Positions 52,801 through 64,000 of a DNA stretch of 64,000 nucleotides are shown here, in pieces. Numbering within the stretch: the first letter of the stretch is position 1; each line of letters begins with the position of its first letter. A program made the position numbers and the translations under genes. The stretch is from Phylloscopus collybita (taxonomy: Eukaryota > Chordata > Aves > Passeriformes > Phylloscopidae), in contig JAJNNQ010000075.1 of NCBI GenBank assembly GCA_027886175.1, positions 58,669,001 through 58,733,000 on the forward strand. Direction: 5' to 3'. The notes under the pieces were generated by a model. The model ran no database searches, was not told the DNA's origin, and worked only from the letters and a program-made list of their open reading frames with translations.

Positions 52801-52899
52801 CTCTTCTCTTCTCTTCTCTTCTCTTTTCTCTTTTCTCTTTTCTCTTTTCTCTTTTCTCTTTTCTCTTTTCTCTTTTCTCTTTTCTCTTTTCTCTTTTCC
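52801..52899 (+). repeat. CT-rich array changing from 5-mer to 7-mer units
   Basis: CTCTT units (52801 to about 52824) change into CTCTTTT units that continue to about 52899. The minus-strand frame rich in KREKRKEK is repeat translation. Confidence 0.93.
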
Positions 52900-55800
52900 C
52901 TTTAGTTTTGATAGCAAGGATTGACAGGTGTTCTTTTAAGATCATCATTCTAACAGAGCATTTTTGACTCTGGTTAAGACAGTTTCTTACATTTTCTGTT
53001 TTCTGTAGGTTCACCACCAATACCCAGAACATCGTGGGACTGTCTCTTCACCCAAATGTTTTATTGGATGATGGAAAGGCATGTAAGGGAAATGCCCTGA
53101 TAAGACCTCCTGGGATTGACTTCCACTTGGAAATTATATCCACTGAATTAAAAAAGGGTCTGTGCAGTCAGAGGTTGTCACATTGACTCATTTAATGAAG
53201 TATGTCTGCTGGTACTCTGTATAAGTACTTTTTCTTTGGTTTGAACATCAGTAAATTTGTTCACTGGATTTTCTGTGCAGTTGTGGTGGTTACCCCCATC
53301 AAAAGATTTTCAAATTATGCTAGGATGTCCATTGCCTTCAGAAAAAATAGTAGCCCTGGTCTATAGTTTTCCAGGGGAAGAAGCTTGTCTGGAGGAGTCT
53401 GCCTCAGAATGAAGACAAAGCAGGATAATAACAAAGCATCACTTACAAACATCACCTGTGAGCACACATTGCATGTGTGGCTGGCACAGTTTAAAGATTC
53501 CCTCATTCCAGTGCATTGGTCTCATGAAGTGATTAAAGAAATATAAGAGGGAAGTAGAGGAAAGCAATTTTCAATACCAGAAGAGGCCTAAACATAAAAC
53601 AACAGAGAAATAATGATCTATTATATTGTCTCTGACTGGACAAAGAGTTTTCTTCCATCCCTCAAGGCAGAACTGTAAATACTGGAGTAGTCAGCTCCCT
53701 ACATCTCTAAAGATTACCCAGCATGCCTGGATAATCTGATTATTAGAAAGACCTGACCAAACCTCTCATATGGCATAAGAAAACACTGAGTCTTCTAGAC
53801 CTCCTGGTGATGCTGGACTATCCCCTTGGATTTCCTAGTGCTGTCCATTTGTGGCTAGTTAAGCTTCCTTAGGGTTTCAGTAATTATCCTAACCCAGAAA
53901 ACCACCATTTCCAACAAACACAGTTTCAAATTTGCACTCCCATCTTATTTGAAATCTGTGCTATAATTCTGCTCTGCTACTGAGTTGGCTGTCTTTTTGT
54001 CCTTTAGTCATCTATCCTTTCCAAAATTAGAACTTACTCTGAAGAGAAGCACACCAATATCAGGTACTCTGACTCCATGCACACCTTTGTGTGTGTATGT
54101 ATAAAATTAAGAAACACCTTACAGCAAGTACCAAACTATAGATGGGGGAAATACTTCTTTGATAGAAGCCAAGCTTGATAAAAGGAGTGCACACTGTCGT
54201 GCCTGAAAGTATGGTATTAATAATTAAGCCATGCAATCATTACCTCAGGATATTATTTCTTAAATATCTCTTGCAAAGGCAATACGATTACATATGAATT
54301 ATATCAATTTTCTACCAACAAAAAAAATCCACAGAAATAGGAATTGAATTACACTGTCCAATTTGCTGTAAAGTTCATTGTACGTGAAGAAATTAATCAA
54401 AGCTACCACCACCCATTTTTATGGGAACATAAAATGATGTGAACTTCCATTTTTAATAAAGATGCATAGCTCTTTTATGAAGACTGACTAATAACATTGT
54501 AATGAACTGAAATGTTACTGATACATTAAGAATGAAAATTTTGAGGGATGTGTTTACTGAGTCTCCTGTTTCAAGACAAGCAATACTTCCATTTGAATCT
54601 GTCTATTGAGAAAGGAAAAATCCAAACAATAAAGTTGATGTGAACTCTGTGTAAATTCATCTCCCACATATATAAATGGCCAGCAACATTCTTTTTATCT
54701 AGCTACTTCAACCTGAATGATCCCTCAGACAGATGTGGGCTGTATTCTCCAGCAATCTGAGATTTTCAGATGTTGTCCAGATATCTCTGTGTTGCCACAA
54801 ATATCCGTGAGTGGATATTTCCAACCTAATTCAAAGGGCTACAAGAATTTCTTAGGTGCCAAATTCAAGAGGATTGTGAGCAGTGGCATGCCTATACATT
54901 TTCTGTGCAGTATAAGGGCTTTTAATCAGGGAGGCTGTCTCTCCTTCCCACAGAAGAATGCTAATTAATTAAAGTAATATGATATTAATCGAGTAATCAG
55001 TAAGCTAATTTATTTTGACTGTGCTCACATAGCTTTTGCTCTTAGGTTTTTGGTGGTTTTTTTTAACAGTCTAAGGAATTATGCAATTGTCTGGAATATT
55101 TGCTGAAACAGTGTTTAAGCTGTTGGGAAAGCAAGTGGGAATATCTCAATCACAGTAGAGGGTTCTCAGAGTGCTGTTTATCTGGCCTGAAAGTAAGTAC
55201 AGCTCTCCTCTCTTTTGGATAACAAAATTGAAACAGAGGGAAAATCTAGGGTAAGCAAATTTTTGTGGGTTTTTTTGTTGTTAGTTTTATTCTGGGTTTT
55301 TTTTTTTTTTTTCTTTTTCTTTTTTTTTTTTTTCCTTCTGAACAGTCATTCAGCCAGTTGACTTTGTTCACCAGGTGTTTTTTCATTTCTCACAAATGAC
55401 TGTCTAAATTAGAAACTGTCAGAGGTTTTCTTAGTTGCTAGAATTCATCTGGAGGAAATCTTCAAAGCCTTTTATCATGGGTGGTCCTTTGCTTTGCCTC
55501 TTCTTAACCCTTGTTCTAGTTAACATTTTTTTTAAAAACAACTAAGGGCAATGTTTCATAACTGTGAGAGGTAAGAAGCTAATGAATAATAAAATTGTTA
55601 GTAATAGATAAAGGCAGACTTCTTGATTATTTTTACTAAATTAACTTAATCATTAGCATTTTATGTGATACTCAGAGACATCATATGATGAGTCAGGGAA
55701 TTGACTTGTTTACTTGTCTTTCTCAGCTCTGTGAACCTGAACATCAATCAAATGATAGAAATTTGTTTAGCTAGAGAAGTGATGACTAGCTTTTGGACCA

Positions 55801-57667
55801 GAGAGGAATAATATTTCAGGAGTATCACCTACTCCTCTCTTGCCCCTACCTCCAACTGCCTCATTCTAAAAATGCCCTTTCTGTGGATCCTAAGGGGGAC
55901 CACATGCGTCGTCTTAAGACCACTAAACTACTAGAGATGGCAACAAGAGAGAAATACAATATTCCAGCTGGATAATCACCAAGCAGTCTGATTCACTTAG
56001 TCTAATGTTCCCAGTCAGATCCTGGCAATGAAATAAGCATGTAGGAGGCTGCAAACTGATTAGTTTTAATTAAAATAATAAAAAGGTCCAAGCCATGGAC
56101 CTCAGATTTGACCTTCTTTTCTTTTCTTCATGAGAAAGGATATCTGATCAAGTCTTATTCTTAACCTGTCTCTCAGGCTTTTAGGCTGATTTGAATTCAA
56201 AGCCACATAGATCTGTTTGGCTGTTTTTTAGAAAACTGCTTTGCAAATCTACTATCATTTTGTCAATCCATACCCATAGTTCATCTTCAGAAGTCCAGTT
56301 CAGCTCTGGATTTGTTCTAGGACTTAATAGTGTTGTACTAGCCTACCTCTGGGACAACATCCATCTTGGTCCTCATTGATACATTATTCTCTTTATCACT
56401 TAGTTTTAAAAGTCATAAGGACTTATGTCAGTGTTTCACCAGTTCGAGTACTGGACATTTTGTGACCTCCCAACCACAAAAGGTTACTTTTCCCATCAGG
56501 GAACAATAGGTGCTGTAAATAATGTTGGCAAAATTTGGGGCCAGTAATAAGGAGACAATTATTTATTATTGTTATAATAATTATTTATTATTATTATATA
56601 AATAAATAAATTTATAATTATAATTTTGGGGTCTCCTGAATCAGGATTAAGGCACTGCAGGTGCTGAACAGCATTTCTGTACAGAACCTTGGTGGCAGCT
56701 GGCACCAGCTGGAATCCCATTTCCTGCTCACCAGAGCTTCAAAATATTTCATTACATATAGAGAAAAGAGGGAGAAATGTTGTTTGTCTTCTAATATCTC
56801 TTAAAATCTTCTGCATTTGTCTACAATGCACCACTGACAAAACTAACACTGATTTAAGTAAAAAACAAGCAAAAAAATCCAACAGACTAAAATCATGCCT
56901 ATGTGTGCATAGAAGCATTTATCAGATCCACCAGTATATATTAAAACGTCTTTGTTTCTGCTCAGCTGGGAGTGAAATATTTTTAAATGCTTGTTTTGTA
57001 AACAGAAGATCCATGATTTAAATTAATGATTTATTCCTTTAAAGCCAGAGTGGAATCTATCCCTGGCAAGATAGGATGCACATTGTCTTCCATCTGCATA
57101 TAGCCATGTAACTCTGCAATATGTGGCAGTGAATATGAAAAAAAAAAATCAATTTTGCCTGGTTTCAAGAATATTTTCTGAGTCTGAGATATGTCTCACT
57201 TGTTTTTCAAATACCACAACAAGTAATTTAAGCTCTGTGTTCAGAGAAAGAACTTGTCTCTCTGTGGGTGCACACATCTGCATTACCTGATTGGCATTAA
57301 CTTTTACATATTTTAAACAGAAAAATTGTGCCTCTCCTCCAGCATTCTCCCCACCCCAGAGGAAATGATCATTAACAGACTCCCTGATTCAAAGCTCAAG
57401 GAAGTCAATGCACACTATCAAACCCTGCTGAAGTGTTGATCACACTCCAAGGCCCAGATACTTGCAAGGTGTTAAAGTTCAGCTTTCTCTAAAGATATGT
57501 GAGCATCTAACAGTCTGGATATTACCAGTGAAGTCCTCAGATCTGTATTTAAGATGAATATTACGCTTTTGGAGAACCTGCCAAGAGTCACTACCAGATG
57601 CTGGTCTGGATCTATCATGTATTTTGTAGATTTGTATTTTCTGTGCTCCTGAAAAGCTGCAAGTTTA
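52900..57667. other. Intergenic segment, no gene seen
   Basis: AT-rich sequence with no supported exon. It contains T-rich runs at 55299-55332, a 29 bp segment (55829-55857) that recurs in the CR1 copy at 58 kb, a TAATTAATTAAAG/ATTAATCGAG stretch at 54961-54995, and an A/T-only region around 56560-56625 (ATTATTTATTATT repeats). Confidence 0.5.
55829..55857 (+). repeat. 29 bp exact repeat, copy 1
   Basis: CTACTCCTCTCTTGCCCCTA and the next nine bases match 58727-58755 exactly, while the flanks differ. The surrounding sequence here does not look like CR1. Confidence 0.9.
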
Positions 57668-57846
57668 GAAGATCACAGAACAGCTCAGGTTGGAAGGCAT
57701 TTCTTGAGATCATGTATTCTAACCTGCTGCTCAATCTGGGTCAGCTACTCAGGGTCATGTCCACTTGAGTTCTGAATATCTCCAAGGATGCAGAACCAAC
57801 AACTTCTCTTGGCAACTGTGCCAGGGTTTGATTGCTGCCACAGGGG

Positions 57847-58066
57847 AAAAAAGAAAAGAAAAGAAAAGAAAAGAAAAGAAAAGAAAAGAAAAGAAAAGAA
57901 AAGAAAAGAAAAGAAAAGAAAAGAAAAGAAAAGAAAAGAAAAGAAAAGAAAAGAAAAGAAAAGAAAAGAAAAGAAAAGAAAAGAAAAGAAAAGAAAAGAA
58001 AAGAAAAGAAAAGAAAAGAAAAGAAAAGAAAAGAAAAGAAAAGAAAAGAAAAGAGAAAAGAAAAGA
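57847..58066 (+). repeat. (AAAAG)n microsatellite, about 43 units
   Basis: About 220 bp of nearly perfect AAAAG units with one interruption near the right end (AAGAGAAAAG at 58051-58060). The array interrupts the CR1 copy between its 3' end and the body. Open frames of KRKEK on + and FLFFSFLF on - are repeat translations. Confidence 0.97.
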
Positions 58067-58378
58067 TTTTTCTTATATTTAGGTGGAATTTCCTAACGAG
58101 CATTTCAGTTTGTCCCATTGCCTCTTGTCCCATCACTGGACACCACTGAGAAGAACCCAGCTCTTTCTGCTTTAATCCCAGTACTTGATAGTGATAACAT
58201 TGAAAAGATTCCCCCTGAGCATCTTCTCTGGGCTGAACAGAACCACCTCTTTCAGCCTCTACTCACATGTCAAACACTTTGAGCCCTTAATTACCTTAGT
58301 GACCCTCTACTGCACTTAAACTCCTGTATGTCCTTGTCTCTTTTGCACTGGGGAGCCCAGGACTGGACACAGAACTGG

Positions 58379-58659
58379 TGGAAGATCTCTTTGCATCTGC
58401 ATTCAGCTCTGTGCTATTTAGACATGCAGAGCATTGCTGCTGAGAAGCAGCTCCACAAATGTCCGACAGAAATTAGAGTTACTCATATGGGACTGGCCTG
58501 TTGGGAGCTCCAAGGTGTTAAAATCCTCATTCCCTTTTACCTTGTTTATCTGAGTGTGGTTAGCCAGCATGCCACTCCTAGGGGGATGAAGGCTGGAAAT
58601 AACCCTTCCACCTACTACTACTGTGAGCCATTCTGCCTAAACCTGCCCCTGTAACATTA
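58379..58659 (+). repeat. 281 bp duplicated segment, copy 2 (nested in CR1)
   Basis: This is the partner of 52348-52628. CR1 sequence stops at about 58376 (ACACAGAACT) and resumes at about 58664 (CCAGATGATG...CTCACTAGCACTCAG), so this block splits the CR1 at one point and behaves as an insertion. Homology with copy 1 may extend a few bases left (ACTG). The insertion is younger than the CR1, because the two copies differ by only about 4% while the CR1 itself is heavily decayed. Confidence 0.93.
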
Positions 58660-58726
58660 TTTACATCCAGATGATGTCTCCTCACTAGCACTCAGTAGAG
58701 GGGAAGGATCATCCCCTTTCCACCTC

Positions 58727-58755
58727 CTACTCCTCTCTTGCCCCTACCTCCAACT
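58727..58755 (+). repeat. 29 bp exact repeat, copy 2 (within CR1 region)
   Basis: Exact match to 55829-55857. Compared with the CR1 order I know, this stretch is extra sequence between GGAAGGATCATC (58702) and GATGCATCCCAGGATGCTG (58783). Confidence 0.85.
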
Positions 58756-59890
58756 TTCCACCAGCTGTCTGAGCTCTTCTTGATGCATCCCAGGATGCTG
58801 CTGGCCTTCTTTGCTGCAAGGCCGCATGGCTGGCTCATAGCCAACTTGTTCACCAGCTCTTCTCTGCCCAGCTGCTTTCTAGATGGTCAGTCCCCAAGGT
58901 GTACTAGTGCATGGGATGACTTTGCTTTTCCCTTGGCTGAACTTCATGGGTTTCCCATTGGCTCATTTCTACAGCCTGTCAAGGGTAGCCCTGAAAGGCA
59001 GCACAATCATCCAGTCTGCCAACCAGTTCTCCCAGTTATGTGTGAATTCGTTGAATCTGTTGTCAGAGTCATCAATGAGAGGGCTACATCATGCTGGTCC
59101 CAGTATTAGCACTGGAGTTGGCTAGTGACTACTGACTGACTTCAAGCTGCTGATCACATCTCTTTTGAGCCCAGCACTTCAGCCAGCCTTCAGATCACCT
59201 CACTGTCTCATATATTTAACTCATACATCACCAGGTTGTCTGTGAGGATGTTACAAAGAGACAATGTCAAAAGCCTTACTAAGATAAACTACATCCATGG
59301 CTCTCCCCTCACCCACCAAGCTTTCCATCTCATCATGGAAGGCTATCAGACACCATTTCCCTTTGATAAATCTGTGCTGACTGCTGCTGATCACCTATCT
59401 TTCAAGTGTCTGGGAACAGTTTTCAGGATTAGTTGCTCCATCACCTTTCCAGGGATCAAGGTAAGGCTGGCCTGCATGCAGTTGCTTGGATTCTCCTTGC
59501 CCTTCTTGAAGCCAGGAGTGACATTTGCTCTCTTCCAGTGCTCAGGAACCCCAGCTTGATCACCACGACCTTTCCGAGATAATTAAGAGCAGCCTCCCAA
59601 AGACATCCAACAACTCTTTGGTGCATCCCATAAGGGCCGATGGAGTTGTGTCTGACCATTTTCTTTAAATGTTCCCAAACTATACTAAGTAGTTCCTAAA
59701 CTACACTAAACTGCCTTGTTCCAGACCTTCCAAGTTAAAAAAAAAAACCCAAAAACCAACCCTGATGTGAAGAAGGCATTGATTGCCTTGGCCTTTTTGG
59801 TGTTCTGTGTTATATGGGCCCCGTCCCATTTGGCAGCAGGCCCCCTATTTCCCCAGTATTTCCCTAGCAGCTGGTATGCCCTGTGCTACA

Positions 59891-62800
59891 GCAAAGCATG
59901 GCCCAGCCTGCCAGGGCACAGTACTTATTCCAGCTACCTATGAGCACTACTTATGGAAATAAACAGGACACGACAGAAGCCAGGACTGGGCTCTGTGCTA
60001 CCTTCTGCACCTCGGGATTTCAAGCAGTGTGTGCAGAAGTGCATCAGGAGCTGCAGAGGCTGACTTTGAAAGTCCAGCTGCGAATTTAAAGTGATATGAG
60101 CTTCAGCTTAATGAAACTGTATTTTCTCCTCTATGACAGATACTTTACCTTTCCCTTTGTCTGCCCTGTTGCTTGCCCTAAACTCAGCTTGCTCCAACGG
60201 GATGCATCCTCAGTCAGTCAGTCAGTCGTTCCCTCAGGCAGGGTGAGCTTCTGTTGCTCCATTTTTGGCAAAATCTGCAGCACAGATTTCTAAATGTCTT
60301 GTATCTATTTTATTGCATTTTTTGTGCCTGTGCACAAAACCTTATATTTGGTGAGTAAACAGTGGGTAAGCATTTTTCACAGAGACTTTTTATTTTTTAA
60401 TAAACAAAGTAATTTTCTCAAATAGTTCCTTTCTTACTCTGCTTCATAATATTCAGAGGAAATAGATGGTCTGTTTCAACATCAGGGAACTGGAGGGATA
60501 AGAATAGAGACAGCAGTGTGGAAGCAATGGGTCCCTCTTCTGCCCATATGGTTCAGGTTTGCATTTTGGCTGGCATGATAATGTGATTGCTGGCAGATCG
60601 AATGTTTAGTCTCCAGAGCAAATAGCAGCCAATGAGTTGGGGTGTAATGTACATGTGGAGATGTTCATAATATTCCACACAGGCTGAACCTACAGCAGGA
60701 GCGAATTCAGCTGCAGTGAAAACAGAGATGCTGCATGAATCCTTCTGTCAGCACAGCAACGGCATTTCCAGGCTTTTGCGTTTGGGAAGAGGAGGAATGT
60801 GCCTCTAGGGATGGAAAATGCCACCAGTCTCAGATTCTCTTGTGGCAGGAATTTCTGACTTGCCACATAGAAGGTGATGTATTCTGATGAGCCTGAAAGT
60901 TACATTTCATCACTGCTTTATCACCCGATGAATCATTACAGCAGATGAATGTTAATTGTAGCTAAACAAATGGGCATGTCCTCTCTACCCCCAGACAGCT
61001 GCTACTGCTGTAAGACATTAGGCAGAGGGTGCAAAGTGCTTCTGGATGGAAGGGAAGTGCCTCTGGAGCTACATATCTGCAGTGTAATGAAATGCCAGGT
61101 GTGGAAGGGTGTTTGGATAGGAGCAATTTCCATTTGCTCTGTGGTTTGCATTGCTCTGGGGACACTCACAGTGCAAAATTTCCTTAAGTGGTTGTTTGCT
61201 CACAGGCAGGAAGATCTGCACAGGAGCAGAGGTGGCTTAGTGGCATACACCATTGCTTTGGTGTCCCTGGGGTTGAGAGGGTACCTGGCACTGGGGGATA
61301 ACCTGCCACTGGAATGGTGTGAGAGGCTGCTGAACCCAGGCACCAGATAGCCTAATGCCAGCAACAGTCCTTAGCTGAAGGGTTCTTTTTCCTTGGAAAA
61401 CAAACTGATAGGGCAGTTGGGGGTGTTTTCTTCTGGCAGTAGCCCCTCTTGGCTGACCTAGAGACAAATTTTCTGCAGCTAAGCCACTGAGGCCTGGGTT
61501 TTCTGCTAATGACTTGAACAACTTGAATTCTCCTTCTCCTTTCTTACAGGAAAAAAGCAAAGTGTATTGGGGTCCCCATTTCACCCCTTCCAGTTTCTCC
61601 TCTACAGGAGACACCTGGGAGGCAGTAACTTGCGAAAAATGACATTTCCACAGCATTGCCGCTCCTCTGTCATAAGATGATCTGTTTTGAGGAATGCAGT
61701 TGCATGGCAAGAGAGGGAGGTAATCAAGTAACCAGATGGGGAGCTAAGATCTCTGACCTGTTCATCCTGCAGGACATTTTAATATTTGTAAAATTGCATG
61801 ACTGCAGCAGGAGACAAGTCAGAAAAGAAAAGTAAGCGCTAAAAGCTAGGCACAGTTGTAGGTAAAATTTAGCCACCTGAAAGTTAGATACAAGCATTTT
61901 GGTGTGTGAGAGTGAGCATCTGTAGCTGGCTTTAAAACATGAAATCTAAGCATTCATTCTTTAGGGTTGAAAGAGAACTCTGCCCTTGAGGAAGGCACCT
62001 TGCCATCAATGTAACTCCAATGGCAGCAAACACGTAGGTGTGTCGTTCTCCGTATGTGGGGCTGTCTCCACAGGATTCCCCACCTGGAACTGTTTCCTGG
62101 AGACTCTGGCTGTGCCATGGGGAGCTGTTCACTGCCTTGGAGGCTTCCTTCCCCCTCCTTGGCTTGTCTGGCAGGTATCTCCTCGGCTCAGCTGCTGATG
62201 GCAAGTGAGAGGAGAGGAGCGAGGAGATCCTCACAGACAGTTCAAACGCAGACTAAGAGGCATGTGTTGAAATGTCGTCAAAGTAGCAGGAATTCATTTT
62301 ATTGAGGAATACATATAATAAAGATAGAACAAAGGGACTGAAATGGTGAACAGATGGGCGGGTGTTCTTCGGTGGCTCAGGAGCTGTGTGAACATGCTGG
62401 TTTATGCCCTCCCCCTCTTTCTGCCTTTTTTTTTTTTCCTTGGTTTGGTTTGCTTTAGTTTTGATGCATCAGGGTAGGATGTGAGATGATATGCCAGTAT
62501 ATGTCAGAAACTTGGGGGAAATAAACCCCCTTTTTCTAACATCAAACTACTGCTATCAATAGGAACAGCAACTGTTCAAAATTTGTTTCAGAGCTGCCAA
62601 GAAGTGAACATTCATGGGAGAGAGAGAAAGAGAGAGAGAGAAGGGAAAAAAATATTTTTCCCTGCTGTTTGCAAGGTGGACACAAATGCAAGCGGTAGGA
62701 GGCTGACAACTTGACACATGTCTAATAAATCTAAAGCATGGGAAAAAAGTCAACATTTCACTGTACAAGAAAGCATTACTGGGATAAAAAAGTACAATCC

Positions 62801-64000
62801 AACAAACCTCTCACTTAAAAATATGTTTATTCCCAAATCGGTGAGGAACATATGTATTAGAGTCTCAATTTCTTTTCTCCTCCCCTCTGGATGTTCCTTT
62901 TTCTGAATTCCCTTTTTTTTCAAACCGAGAGCACATTAAGTCCTGTGCTGTGGAAGCTGAGGTTTGCTGCATTATAAATGAACAAGGTGCAAAAGTCGAG
63001 TCCAGCGAGCAGATGTTGGGAGCTCAGCGTGCTGGTGACAAAGGGCTAGAGTGCAAGAAGCTTCCATCGCACGTCTGTTCTTCAGCACAGAGCAGGCAAG
63101 GTTTTAATTTGACAAGTTGGTTGGATGCAGGGAATTCACAGATCTCGGTGAAAGCCAAACAGATTTGGCCACCTACTGCATGGCCACATTCAGCTGAAAG
63201 GGTAGCAGTTGTGGAAATGTCTCCTGCTCCAGCCGCCAGACACCACGCACACCACGGGGAGCCTGGAGGAGGCTTGTTTACCACAGGCGGCAAATTCCTT
63301 TAAAAGGGAAGAAGGGAAAAAAAAGAAGTGGGAGAGAAAAAAAGAAATAAAAATCATGCTTCTGTTATCAAAATAATTAGGCATTTTTACTTCAGGTTGC
63401 TGGTTGTTTATTTTTTAAAGCTCTTCATCCTCTTGTTTTTTAATAGTTGGTGTGTTATGAAATGCAAGAATGAAAATGAATGCCAAAACTAATGGAAATT
63501 TTCCTACAAGCCTCATGTAAACAGAAACATCAGCATTAAAGTTATGAATCTTAATTTGTGCCACTGAGCTAAAATTTGTATCTTACTGCATTAAAGGAAT
63601 ATAGACATACAGCACTGTGTAGTGTCTATGTGCAATAGAGAAAACTGACATGGTCTCTCCAATTTATGGGGAAATTGACATAATTTTGCAAAAAAAAAAA
63701 AAAAAGAAAAAAGAAAAACCACTTGTGAACTGGATTTTGCATAATGGGATTAATTTGGTTGACTGTCACATCAACTGTGCTGCAGAATGCAAGTTAATCA
63801 CAACATCGGTCTGATTTAAAAGAAGAACGAAAGAAAAGGAAAAGGAAAAAGAAAAAAAAAGAAAGGTATTTTCTTCCTCTTCTCAATTATTGTTTCATTT
63901 TAAGATGCCCTTTTTCCTTTCTTTCTTTTCTGTGGTAGCTCTGGCAAACAAGGCTCGTGTACATTTGCAATGGCCACCTCAATAGTCTTTTCATCCCTCC
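59891..64000. other. Intergenic segment, no gene seen
   Basis: No supported exon. It contains four CAGT units (60211-60227), a GA repeat at 62621-62640, A-rich stretches at 63690-63718 and 63826-63866, and overlapping medium open frames on both strands at 60949-61710 with no recognisable domain. The sequence continues beyond the window with no sign of a promoter or exon at the right edge. Confidence 0.5.

Larger units (their letters stand above)
57668..59890 (-). mobile_element. CR1 LINE, 5'-truncated, antisense, with insertions
   Basis: Read on the + strand this begins GATCACAGAACAGCTCAGGT TGGAAGGCAT, the reverse complement of a CR1 3' end, and continues through segments I recognise as antisense CR1 reverse-transcriptase DNA. 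Examples are TTGGGCTGAACAGAA-like (58230), GGGGAGCCCAGGACTGGACA (58350), CCCAGGATGCTGCTGGCC (58789), CAATGTCAAAAGCCTTACTA (59262), TTTGATAAATCTGTGCTGAC (59362) and GTGAAGAAGGCATTGATTGC (59767). The reading frame is destroyed, so it is inactive. It is broken by an AAAAG array (57847-58066), by the 281 bp segment (58379-58659) and by a short foreign-looking stretch at about 58723-58758. The right-hand (5') limit is approximate. Confidence 0.85.

Noticed and set aside
57741..58149. Open frames of 102-131 codons rich in KRKEK or SFLFF
   Set aside because: They are translations of the AAAAG array in its possible frames.
60949..61710. 133-codon + frame and 157-codon - frame
   Set aside because: They overlap in opposite directions, have no domain, and have composition typical of chance frames in moderately GC-rich DNA.

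Overview
This is vertebrate nuclear DNA, almost certainly from a bird. It is AT-rich and gene-poor. It carries CR1 LINE fragments of the avian/reptilian type (a long antisense copy at about 57668-59890 and a short sense-strand 3' end at about 19606-19698), abundant microsatellites, and no Alu- or L1-like sequence that I can recognise. The one convincing protein-coding segment is a terminal exon at 9860-11214 on the + strand. I assign it to ZNF407, a very large C2H2 zinc-finger transcription factor, from recognition of its C-terminal protein sequence. No bacterial-type operon, CRISPR array, rRNA or tRNA gene was seen.

Layout. Positions 1-9859 are read as the last intron of ZNF407, ending in a good splice acceptor. 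Positions 9860-11214 are the coding part of the last exon. The 3' UTR runs from 11215 to roughly 12400, with two AATAAA signals near its end. The remaining ~52 kb (12400-64000) has no exon I can support and is treated as intergenic. In the human orthologous region ZNF407 is followed at a distance by PTGR3/ZADH2 and TSHZ1, so this space may be the regulatory territory upstream of TSHZ1; that is inference from synteny. Several AT-rich blocks with homeodomain-type sites, and one perfect CRE, are offered as candidate regulatory elements with low confidence.

Repeats dominate the rest: a ~310 bp pyrimidine tract (27383-27692), a ~220 bp AAAAG array (57847-58066), a 5-mer/7-mer CT-rich array (52801-52899), GGAT/ATAG tetranucleotides (8223-8287), a run of 22 G, a run of 50 T, and several T22-T27 runs. 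The most interesting structure is at 52-60 kb. The antisense CR1 copy is interrupted three times: by the AAAAG array, by a ~281 bp segment about 96% identical to 52348-52628, and by a short stretch containing a 29 bp exact match to 55829-55857. Other internal duplications are a 34 bp exact repeat in the intron (1667-1700 and 2617-2650) and a diverged pair with long T runs (45815-45896 and 46647-46746).

I did not find a clearly new biological system. The observations worth checking are the young-looking 281 bp repeat nested in CR1, a possible minus-strand retrocopy abutting a 25-base A tail (29856-30229), and the candidate regulatory blocks.
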